A DNA stretch of 64,000 nt, taken from assembly GCA_902729315.2 (NCBI GenBank), contig LR746269.1, positions 9,460,231 through 9,524,230 on the forward strand, read 5' to 3'. This stretch comes from Spirodela intermedia. Lineage: Eukaryota; Streptophyta; Magnoliopsida; Alismatales; Araceae. Positions within the stretch are counted from its first letter, which is position 1. Each line of letters starts with the position of its first letter. Positions 1 to 9,788 of this stretch are shown in pieces. A program made the translations under genes and the position numbers. The notes under the pieces were generated by a model that did no database searches, was not told the origin of the DNA, and saw only the letters and a program-made list of their open reading frames with translations.

Positions 1-193
1 TCCGATAGGTTCCTCATTTTCCATTGATTAAATCTGTAATGAGTTCATGAATCTTCCCATCTACGGTCATACGATGCTCGTGAACGCCTTGCGGCTAATC
101 ATTTCATTCCATTCTGTCCTCTCGTTCCCCTGCCCTCCGGGGAATCTCACGTTGGATTTCTAGGGTTCGTCTACGCTCCTCTATTGTGACTAC

Positions 194-229
<36 letters not shown>

Positions 230-399
230 GAGTAGGATCTTCGCCTCTGTTGTCATTGGGGACTGGCGGAGTTCAGATTTTGGCTGTGATTTCGTTTCTT
301 GCGCTCGCATTTGCTCTACTTCCGAGTCTGGCTGGAGGATCGACTGGTGATATTCTGACTGTGGCAGGGCTGGAGCTGAACCCACCGAAATGCAGCGAG
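1..399 (+). promoter_or_regulatory. 5' leader of the VIN3-like gene
   Basis: This stretch precedes the first in-frame ATG of the VIN3-like gene. It holds a (CT)n run at about 197-226 and a 38-codon upstream ORF (ATG at 47, stop at 161-163). A good 3' splice site ends at 367. The reading frame just after it, before the ATG at 400, still reads LELNPPKC, which resembles the start of the VIN3-like family. An unrecognised first coding exon may therefore lie upstream or outside the window. Confidence 0.5.
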
Positions 400-2889
400 A
401 TGAGCATGGAGGAGAGGAGAAGCCTTGTCCGGGAGTTATCTCAGTGGGCTCGGGGTGCCCCCGAACTGCTGCAGTCATGGAGCCGCAGGGATCTCCTGGA
501 GCTCCTCTGCCTGGAGATGGGTAAGGAGCGCAAGTACACTGGTCTTACCAAATTCAACATCATAGAGAACCTTCTAAGGATTGTCTCCGGGAAGAAGAAG
601 CCTGGGAAGTCGGTGGAGGACGCCATGGACGCCGCCCATCCTTCCCTGTCGAACCCTCCGCCGCCTGCTAAGAGACAGCGTAAGAACGCTCATCCGCGTC
701 GCCTCCCTCTGGAGGCAAGCCGCTCCATGGAGAGGATTGCAGGGGAATCCGTCGAGGCGTCCAAACTCTGCAAGAACGCGGCATGCAGGGCGAGCATGGG
801 CCCCGAAGAGCCCTTCTGCCGCCGGTGTTCTTGCTGTAGTTGCCACAAGTTCGACGAAAATAAGGACCCGAGCTTGTGGCTGGTCTGCGGCTCAGAGGCT
901 CCGTCTGAGGGAGATTCCTGCGGCGCTTCTTATCATTTAGAGTGCGTTCTAAAGCAGGAAAAGGGGGGTGTTGCCAGAACTGAGCTTGGAGAGGGGCTGG
1001 ACGGAAGCTTCTACTGCGTTCATTGTGGGAAAGTCAACGACTTGCTGGGGTAATTTCTCCTTCCTGCTCTGAGCTTGGTGGCCATGCTTTATTTTTTCAT
1101 GGGACCTCTTCATGGGTTTTGATGTCCTAATCTTTTTATTGAAATTCTGCTTTTGATCTACGATTACGGGCTGATGCAGAATGAATCAGACGGTTCGTTC
1201 GACCCTGTTCATGATCAAAAGTCAACTTAGTAGAACTGCCTCACTGGATGGAGTGGGAAGCTTTTATTGCTAGATCTTGAGAATCCCGATCCGCGTTTCT
1301 CTCCAGTTCTTTTGACGGGGAGGAGGAGGGGGGGTGTCTTCGTGGTCCTGGGGACGTATAGCTTCCGTGTTCATTGTTGCGATATGTCCGGCAGGTGCCT
1401 GAGGAAGCAGCTTTCTACTGCGAGGAAGGCTCGGCGCGTTGACACCCTCTGCTACAGGCTGTCTCTGAGCCGGAGGATTCTCAACGGTAACCCGAGGGTC
1501 AAGAATCTGCACGGCGTCGTGGATTCGGCAGCGAGGAAGCTGGAAGCGGAAGTTGGAACTCTGGACGGCTTGCCGGCGAAGATGGGCCGGGGCATCGTCA
1601 ACAGGCTGTCTTCCGGCGCCGAAGTCCAGAGCCTCTGCGCCGCCGCCATTGCGACGGTTGATTCCATGCTCTCGTCTTCGTCTCCTTCCCTGACGAACCA
1701 GGGTAAGCCCCCTCGTCCTCAGATCGAAACCCTATATTTCCCGGTTGGCGTTGGCTTGATCATTGCTTTGTTTGGATGGGACGTATTATCTGCAGACTTG
1801 GGCCCCCCTTCTATCTCCGTTGACTTCGAAGATGTGTCTCCGACGAGCCTGACGGTGGTTGTGGGTCTGCGGGAAGAAGCGCCACAGCTTCCGGCGACGG
1901 GCTACTCCCTGTGGTGTCGGAAGGTGGAGGCGGCCAAGTATCCGGTGGAGCCCGTCGCTATGTTGGCGGAACCGGAGAGGAGGTTCTCGGTTTCCGGCCT
2001 CGAGCCGTCAACTGGGTACGTGTTCAAGGTCGTCGGACTTGCCAGCTCCGGCGAGTTTGGGAAGCGGGAGCTCTGGTTCACCACCCCTGGTTCTCGGAAG
2101 GACGCCGCCATAGAAGTAGAAGGAGACTCCTCGAAGAAGAAGAGTCAGAGCCCCTCGGAAGACTGCGGTGAATCCTTCAACACGTTGCCGGAGTCGTCCT
2201 CCGGCAGCCTCCAGAAGAAGAAACCGGAGATTCCCGACTTGGAGGAGGAAGCCTCGGTTCACGGCAGCGATGGAGCCGCCGCCGAGCAGGAGATACCCGG
2301 GTCCACCGTCCATGGGGGCTCCCACTGGGATTCCTCAAACTCCACCGAGCTCGACCTAAACCAGGCTCTGGAGCCGCCGAGATCCGAGGAGGAGTCCAAC
2401 GAGCCGCCGCCTCCCGAAGGGCAGGCGGCGCCGCCGCCGTACGGATGCTCCGAGGCCATCATCCTCCCCTTCACACCGTCCAAACTGGAGACCACCGTGA
2501 AGACCGGTGGCGGCGGAGAGGGCGCCTGGTTCGCGGAGCAGGGAAAGGAACCGTGCCCGGGGAGCTCGTCAAAGAAGAAGAAGAAGAGGGCGGCGCCGCC
2601 GCCGCGGGAGGGAGGCGCATTGGCGGCGGACTATGAGTATTGCGTGAAGACGATAAGGAGGCTGGAGTGCGAGGGGTACATCGAGACGAGCTTCCGTGTG
2701 AAGTTCCTGACCTGGTTCAGCCTGCGGGCGAGCCCACAGGAGCGGAGGGTGGTCAGCGTGTTCGTCGACGCCATGGCCGACGATCCTCCCAGCCTCGCCG
2801 GGCAGCTCGTTGACACCTTCTCCGAGGGCATCCGGAGGAAGCCGCCGCCGCCATTGCCGACCGGGTTCTGCACCAAGCTCTGGCATTGA
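400..2889 (+). CDS. VIN3-like (VEL/VIL) PHD-finger Polycomb accessory protein
   Basis: Predicted exons are 368/400-1049, 1395-1702 and 1796-2889, giving about 683 residues from the ATG at 400. The N-terminal part matches the VEL family (ELLQSWSRRDLLELLC, MGKERKYTGLTK). It is followed by a Cys/His-rich atypical PHD finger ending CVHCGKVNDLLG. Exon 2 continues with the family's CLRKQL and GIVNRLSSG blocks. Exon 3 holds a fibronectin type III domain (from PPSISVDFEDVSPTSLTV to ELWFTTPG), a low-complexity Pro/Glu linker and the C-terminal VID domain (YCVKTIRRLECEGYIE...). VEL proteins bind PRC2 in the nucleus and help silence targets such as flowering regulators. That is family knowledge; the specific target here is unknown. 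Phases agree across both introns. The second intron (93 nt) is stop-free and in frame. The start codon is the weakest point. Confidence 0.9.
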
Positions 2890-3426
2890 CTCTCTCTTTC
2901 TCTCTCTAGGGCTGGAATTCTTTTGATGCAATTACATCAGATTCATTGGGGATCTCTCATTCTCGGGCCGGCACGGTCCTATTTAAACTCGCATTATCTA
3001 GTAGTAAGTGTACTTCTTTCGCATTGCAAGTCCGCACGCGTCCTCTCTGGCTTCCGGGCAAGTTGCACCGGGTCTACCCCACTCTCTCTCTATCTCTCTC
3101 ATCGTGTGCTCGGTTGCTTCGTCCGTCTCTCTTAAATGGATCATCGAGTGCCTGAGCGAGGAAGAGTCATCTGCATGCCCACCGAACACGCAATTCCAAG
3201 GGAGAGAGAGGGTCGGGCATGGAGTGTCTCGACCCATCAGGTCCCTGTGGAACTGCTATTAAGACCGAGAGAGGTCGAGTAATGGCGACGGCATCACGAC
3301 CCTGCGCAATGCTCCTCCTCTCCTCTTCCTCTCCGCGATCCGTTTCTTAGCTCTCTGTCTCTCTCTCTACCTCTTCTGTGCGTTCTTGGAGTTGCAGGAA
3401 CAAGGCAGTATCGGTACAGAGGAGGA
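2890..3426. other. Intergenic: VIN3-like 3' end to RLCK 5' leader
   Basis: No gene is seen here. There are short CT-rich runs at about 2890-2908, 3081-3098 and 3352-3372. A 22-codon upstream ORF (ATG 3282, stop 3348-3350) lies in the probable 5' leader of the kinase gene. A possible 3' splice site at about 3396 suggests the leader may contain an intron. Confidence 0.5.
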
Positions 3427-5439
3427 ATGCGCCGGCTGTTTCCGAAGAAGGGAGTCATAAAACGGCTTCTCACGATAGCCCGGAGGAGAAACGGGGAGGA
3501 GGAGGAGGGCCTCCCCGGCAATGGCGTGAGCCTTCCTCCGGACGGCCACTCTCCCGAGAAGCCCACATGGCGCTGCTTCTCTTACGAGGAGATTCTCCAT
3601 TCCACGAGAGGGTTCCACCAAGGTCTGCCTGATTTTCGCCATGGCTTCTTCTTTCTCGGTGTGTCTCCTCTCTTTTCTCTTCAATGACGGGCACGATCTC
3701 CGGGTAGATAATCTGGTGGGAAGAGGCGGCTACGCAGAGGTTTACCGGGGAATTCTACAAGACGGGAGGGAGATCGCCGTGAAGCGGCTGACCAGAGCCT
3801 CACCGGAGGGCCAGAAGCAGAAGGACTTCCTCGTTGAGCTGGGTACCGTCGCTCACGTCTGCCACCCCAACGTCTCCACCCTCGTCGGCTGCTGCATCGA
3901 CTGCGGGCTCTACCTCGTCTTCCAGTTCTCCTCCCATGGCTCCCTCTCCTCCCTTCTCCACGGTAGGAAAGCTCCAATGGTTTTCTCCCCGTAGGAAGGA
4001 GGAGGAAGAAGAAGGAGAAGAAGAAGAAGGCTCATTCATCGCTTTTCTTTCAGACGAGCGTGCCCATCCGCCGCCATGGGAGCTCCGGTACAAGATCGCC
4101 GTCGGTGTCGCCGCCGGGCTCCGGTATCTGCATGAGGGCTGCCGGAGGAGGATCATCCACCGCGACATCAAGGCCTCCAATGTGCTCTTGACGGCGGATT
4201 TCACACCTCAGGTCACTAGTCATCTTCAACCTCGGGAATACCTGAAGATCCAGGCTCTAATTTCAGCTCTCCCTGGCGGCTCGCAGATATCCGACTTCGG
4301 ACTGGCCAGTTGGCTTCCCTCGCAGTGGACCCACCGCACGGCGGCGGCCATCGAGGGGACTCCAGGGTTCGTTCTGCAACTTTCGAGAGGGAAGAGGGGA
4401 GGAGAGGAGAAGAGAGTCGCAGTTGCAGAGTTGTCATTGCCGGGGAATTTCCTTCATTTGCAGGTACCTGGCGCCGGAGTACTTCACCCGCGGGGTGGTG
4501 GACGAGAAGACCGACGTGTTCGCCTTCGGCGTGCTCCTCCTGGAGATCCTCTCGGGGAAGAAGCCGGTGGACGGGGCCCACCGGAGCTTGCTCAGCTGGG
4601 TAATGATGGCCTTCTTCTTCCTTCCTCTCTCTCTCTCTCTCTCTCTCTCCCTCTCTCTTTTTCTCTCTTCACTTGGCTGTGGATTGAGGATAATTGTGGG
4701 GTTTCTGTTGTCGCACCAGGCGAGGCCCCTCCTCAGGGAAGGCGCCACCGCGGAGCTGGTCGATTCCCGACTGGCCGACGGCAGCTACGACAAGGATCAG
4801 CTCTACAGGCTGGCATTCGCCTCATCTCTCTGCATCAGAGCCAGAGCGGCGCGGCGCCCTTCAATGAGTGAGGTCCGGCCCCCACCCACCAACTCTCTCT
4901 CTGTCTCTTAGGCGTCTGAAGAGGAAATAATTAGCCATTGACTTTTAATCCCTGGCGATAGTTTATAGAAAAATTAGGAAAACAGATAGCTGGGTTTAAG
5001 AATGAGCCGCTGTTTCATGCCACTGTATGGGTTTTAAGAATTGAAAAACACGTTTCAAGATGCTGGAATTTAGTGGGTTGTCCTCAGCGCGTCTGATCTT
5101 AGTCGGTATTACTCGGCCCCGCCTGCCCACCGGGGAAGCAGGCCTAGAGGTGGCCCTCCGACCCAGTGGGGTCAGAGCAAGAGAAACGAAGAGAGAGAGA
5201 GAGAGAGAGAGATCATCATCGTCGTCGTCGCCGCAGGAGATTCATTAAAGCGTGGATTTTGGTGGCAGGTGCTGGACTTGCTGGCTGGCGGCGAGGCCTC
5301 CCTAGAACGCTGGAAGCCGCCGGCGGAGGAAGACGACGAGGAAGAAGATGGCGACGAAGAGGATGAGCTGTGGGAGCTGGACGAACACGAGGACTGCGAT
5401 TCCCCCGTCTTCTCTCTTTCGTCAGCGGCCAGCTCCTGA
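3427..5439 (+). CDS. Receptor-like cytoplasmic kinase, class VI (RBK-like)
   Basis: Seven exons are predicted: 3427-3622, 3708-3962, 4054-4211, 4287-4366, 4464-4599, 4720-4872 and 5269-5439. All phases agree, giving about 382 residues. There is no signal peptide or membrane segment, so the protein is cytoplasmic. The kinase domain shows the glycine loop [11 protein letters not shown], the ATP lysine in EIAVKRL, catalytic [44 protein letters not shown] and a C-lobe ending RPSMSEV. The block [16 protein letters not shown] before the kinase and [14 protein letters not shown] within it are typical of RLCK class VI. Some members of this class bind ROP GTPases (family knowledge). The C terminus is very acidic (Glu/Asp run). 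Intron 5 begins with a (CT)n tract soon after its donor. The exon 6 donor (GTCCGG) is weak, so alternative 3' ends are possible. Confidence 0.92.
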
Positions 5440-5626
5440 CAAAACCCCCCCCGCCCGGGTCGTTGACCAGCTGGTGCAGAACGGGATCAAAGTAAGCTAT
5501 GACATGGGGAATTGGTCAATGCCAGATAGGCAACGGCTTTCAGGGTCAACCTGCACCCGAATTCATACCACAAATCTGCGCTACTAAAATATTATTAAAT
5601 ACAGTCACGCGGGGAAGGCAGGTGGC

Positions 5627-8600
5627 TCAATAGGGAACGTTCTTGGGGAGGTTCCTGATGACATTGCTCTTCATCCCGATCTTAGAGCGCATGGTCTCGA
5701 CTCCTGATCGGCTCAGCTCCCGCTGGATCTTCTTCCTCAGTATCTGCTCCCTCGACTGCACCGTCACCAGGCCCATGCTCTTATACCTGACGATCATTCA
5801 GAATACAGGATTGTGATCGCATGTTTACGTATTGATCTTCAGATAATAGTGAGTGAAATAGTCAACCATGACGAATAAAAAAGTCGTGAGCCCAAAACCC
5901 CAAGATCTTAAACCCTAAAATACCAAATATAGAACACTAAGAGAGCCCAAGGGCCAGATAATAAAATCTTAAACCTCATAGATCAAACATGGTGAAATAA
6001 GAAAAGTCTTAGGGCCAAACCCTAAGAAAGTCTTAAACCCTAGATACCAAGCACGATGTGGGAAAGCTCAAAGGCCAAAATGTACCTTGAAGCTAGTGAG
6101 ATAGCCAGGGCCACATCCCTCGAGACGGATGGGCGGGGTTTCTGCCGGTAGTACCGCAAAAACTCACGAGAACCGAACGTCTTTACAGATACCCCATTCT
6201 CACTTCTCTTGGTTATTATGAGCTCGGAGCCGCCATATCCGAGTTCAACATTCTGATTTTCGTCGTCTGCAACCACAAGTTGACTTCCATCCATGCCCTC
6301 ATAGCTGAAGAGAAAAAAACACAACCCCTTTAGTCAACTAAATTTGACGAAAAATAGTTCATAAAAAACCAAAGAAAATAAATAAATGAGATGACACCTG
6401 CTGCTGTAATCGTAGAACTCTTCCAACTCCGCTTCTTCGTCGTCTTCACCATCACCATAACGAACCCGGCAGTGGCCTTTTGCTATCATATGCTTCCTCA
6501 CTGCTTCCAGGCTTTGGAAAGGACGGCATCTATCATTACAGTAAAAGCACTTGAAGTCTCTCATGACCTAAGAAACGGAAAGAGACATGAGCTTTGGCAT
6601 GAAAGTTTTCGTTACACAACACAGAGTAACATCGAAATGGGACATAGACCCACCTTGAGACCCAGAAAGGTGAGGAATCCATTAGCGTCCTTCAAATATT
6701 CAATGTCAGGAATGAAGAACCCATGCTGTTTGTGCATGTGAACCGTGCAGCTTTCTACTGTTTCATGCTTCATATCACAAATAAAACAACAAGTAGTATC
6801 CAAATCTATCTCCATTTCCTTTTCTTCCTCATCAACGACATGCTGATCTACGTCCAGATTCATTAAAGACTCATCAGCCGAGTCAACCTCAACCCATTCG
6901 TCTTCACTCTCTTCGTTGTCATCAAGTTCTACCCTTCTTTCAAGAGCGGGGTTTCCTGTACGACTATGCCCGCTGGATGAACGGGTCGTAAGAGGTTTAA
7001 CGGCTGTCATCTCAGAGTCTGGCATCGGTCCTTGAGAAGCTTTCACGATATGAGCTTTCGATTTGAGATGTTGATCAAGAGCCTTAGAACTTCGGTACTC
7101 TTTTCCACAGAGTACACAAATATATGACATGGGGGTTGCATTTGACCTGTTTTTTTCTTCAGCCAGAGCTAACTGCCTAGCTTGGAACAACGTCTCGGTC
7201 ACTCCTGGTAGTTCTGCAATCTGATGAGGAGAAAAAAATGATAATACGAGCTTAGAAAAAACAATAATTTACAGAATTCAAGATTAAGGTAACAACAGCA
7301 AGAAACAATAAACCGGAAAAAATAAACACAAGCACCCAAGTGTTTCCGTCTACTTCATAGACAGCATCAAGGATTGGATCCTGGATGGAGCAGATTCATT
7401 CCTAATCCAGATCGGATTAGATCTCCTCCTTATCAGCCAGTGCAAGAATACATTTTAAAAATAAAAAATACGATAATCTTGAACTAAAGTAAATTATTTT
7501 TTATGACACGAAAGCTGTGATGCTTTCCCATCACCTTTAATTGATATGTATGAAAGTAATCATCGACAAAAATCACGAAAAAAAATTAAAATAAAGTGAA
7601 CGCCTTGGGCGTTGGACAACGGGAGTAGTCAAAGAAACATTATAAGAAAACTGCCCTCCTGTTTGCCAAAGTCATTGACTAGAGGCAAAAATGATGTTCA
7701 GTCAGTCAGGCAACAAAAATATAATTCTCACAGCGGGATAGACTCCTTAGCAGATTGTATCTGTAGCCTTCGTATTTTACCAATGAAGTGAGGAATGCAT
7801 AGGATGTTCAAACAAGAAAAAAAAATCTTCACGGAAATATTGAACCGTAACCCTAACCCTTTCAGCAGATTTTACCAAGGAGGTGCATAGAATTTTCCAG
7901 GATAACCTACCACTAAAAAACTTTAAGATAAGGGAAGACGCTGGACAGCCTGGAAAGCACAAATGCTCAGTTATCCGTTCAATCTGGTTTAAAGAAGTAA
8001 AAAATCATAGCAGCATAGGCAAAACATCCAGAATGTTATCGAATGGTGACAAGAGCCTAACTAAGATCTTCATTAAATTTTCTGATTTCTTATGACTATC
8101 CCGCTGTTTAGTCTGGGGCTGCGTCAAGTTCTTCCGCATGGTCATTTACCACAGTGGGCCTTTTTTATATCTCAAACACCCATTATAATGCCGTTTATCC
8201 TTATAAATTTAACTCGCAATACGAAAATCTGAATAGGAGGATTCATGCTTCATGTGCATGATTTATAGGAAAATCTAAATCCAACAACTCATATACAGAT
8301 TAAAGCCATATTCATAAAAATTCTACTGAGAATAGAAAAGGTGAATAAGAAAACTGAAATTTCAACAGAAGAGGAGAGAAAATCAGCATCAGAAACCGCG
8401 TAAATTTTCAAGAAAGAAATCAAACCACATTATGATTAATTTTCTTTCGAAGGACAAGGAGCAGATACAGCGTCAAGCCCCAAATCATCGGTTCTTCGTT
8501 GAATTAGGTTTTGCAAAAACAAAGATAATTGTAGTACAGACGGACAACTAGAGCCCTAGAAAAATCTAAAAGAGCCTAATAGACATACCCCTACCCCAAA

Positions 8601-8740
8601 ATTTCTTACGCAAGTGTGGAGATTACCTTCCGCTTAAGATTGTACCGGTGCCAATCGGACTTGTAATGGAGCTTCTGTTCCACCTCGTCCTCGAACTCCT
8701 TGTTGCAAGCGTTGCACGTCAATACTCCCGGCATCTCCAT
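5627..8740 (-). CDS. REI1/ZNF622-like C2H2 zinc-finger protein, cytoplasmic 60S maturation factor
   Basis: Minus-strand exons are 8740-8627, 7220-6654, 6567-6398, 6304-6086 and 5786-5627, about 409 residues with consistent phase. Four C2H2 fingers are visible: LTCNACNKEF in exon 1, YICVLCGKEYRSSKALDQH and CCFICDMKHETVES in exon 2, and FKCFYCNDRCRPF in exon 3. A Glu/Asp-rich linker separates fingers 2 and 3. The C terminus (SLASRYKSMGLVTVQSREQ, then IGMKSNVIRNLPKNVPY) is typical of the REI1 family. In yeast and plants these proteins act on late cytoplasmic pre-60S particles, helping release and recycle biogenesis factors. The start is the first ATG of an exon encoding MEMPGVLTCNAC. A TATA-like element lies about 120 bp upstream. 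The 3' end converges with the kinase gene, with only about 190 bp between stop codons. Confidence 0.93.
5895..6050. repeat. Degenerate telobox-containing minisatellite in a REI1-like intron
   Basis: The units AGATCTTAAACCCTAAAATA, AAAATCTTAAACCTCATAGA and AAGTCTTAAACCCTAGATA recur at about 60-nt intervals, with AAACCCTAA-type teloboxes and GGGCCA segments between them. They lie in the last intron of the REI1-like gene. Another telobox-like double (AACCCTAACCC) occurs near 7847-7859 in its first intron. Confidence 0.6.
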
Positions 8741-8860
8741 GCTCGCTATCAACCCACTGTCCGATCAAAGGGAAAATCTCGCTCTCCTCTCTCCCCTAGT
8801 CTCCTACCCTTCGAGAAGCGGCGCGGCGGAACCGACGTGGGAGAAATGGGCAAGGCTGGG

Positions 8861-8869
8861 TTTATATAG
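8861..8869 (-). promoter_or_regulatory. TATA box candidate of the REI1-like gene
   Basis: On the minus strand this reads CTATATAAA, about 120 bp upstream of the predicted ATG at 8740. That spacing is plausible for a plant core promoter. Confidence 0.5.
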
Positions 8870-9788
8870 AACCCAGGGAGCCCAAGTATTGGGCCTTCTT
8901 TGTCAACTAAAGGCCCGAATTATTGTGATGGGGAAGGCCCACTGGGCCCACCAGAACCCAATAATAATTATATATAGATAATAGAGATGTCCATGAGCCG
9001 AGGTAGGCCCATTGGGTCTGGTCAATAGCCCGAAAGCAGCCTCTATACCAGACCCTTTTGAAATCCAGGCCCGTATGGCCGTCCAAGAGGGAGAGGATGA
9101 CAGGCTGCCACGTGCTAGGTAAATGGCCAGACACGTGGCCCGGATATTAACTGGATTCCGTGTAAGCCTCACGCCTATTTTAATGGGTGGAGTTTAAGGC
9201 CCATTATAAACTGGGCCTGTATGGGCCGAGTAGTGGCTAATCGACGGGGAAAAAACTAGAATTCAGACTGAAGAAACGGAGGGTTCTGACGTGGCTAGTT
9301 GACGTTCCTCATACAAGCCCAATACGGCCTACATCCGCACGGCCCAAAGTTGAGCGTTTGAGCTTCATCTGTTGCACCATGGCCATCGCCATCATCTTAT
9401 AGCATTGGGGCTGAGAGTTATAATAACTCTGAGAGGAGACCAAATCAGATTCCCGAGATAGAAAGTGTCAACGGCTGGCTCTCCCAAGTCCACTGATTTT
9501 AAAGTCAACGGGGGCAAAAGGGTATTTTCCTGCTCCCTCAAATTTTCAGTTTGTGTACAGAACCTTGTGTTCGCAAGGAAGAAGAAGGCTTTGACCAGAC
9601 ATCCCTGAGCCCTAAATAGTGCTCCAAGAACAGCGGGATGTGAGAGGCAAGCCGCCAAAATCCATGGAGCTACTACTCGTCACAGCATGGCACAACAAAG
9701 GGCTTTTTTTTTTATGGCCCAGATCGAGGGGAGAAGAACCCAATTCATTGATGAAGAAAAAAGATCTGATCTTGGTGCCAAGGGCCGA
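8870..9788. promoter_or_regulatory. Intergenic/promoter region rich in GGCCCA (site II-like) motifs and G-boxes
   Basis: No gene is seen between the REI1-like start and the CSN5 stop. GGCCCA/TGGGCC-type motifs recur from about 8880 to 9345. Such TCP-binding site II elements are typical of plant ribosome-biogenesis and housekeeping promoters. Two CACGTG G-boxes lie at 9109-9114 and 9132-9137. The right part, about 9620-9788, should be the CSN5 3' untranslated region. Confidence 0.55.

Noticed and set aside
104-478. Minus-strand ORF containing an RERERERE run
   Set aside because: It crosses a CT repeat and lies antisense to the VIN3-like leader and first exon; no recognisable domain.
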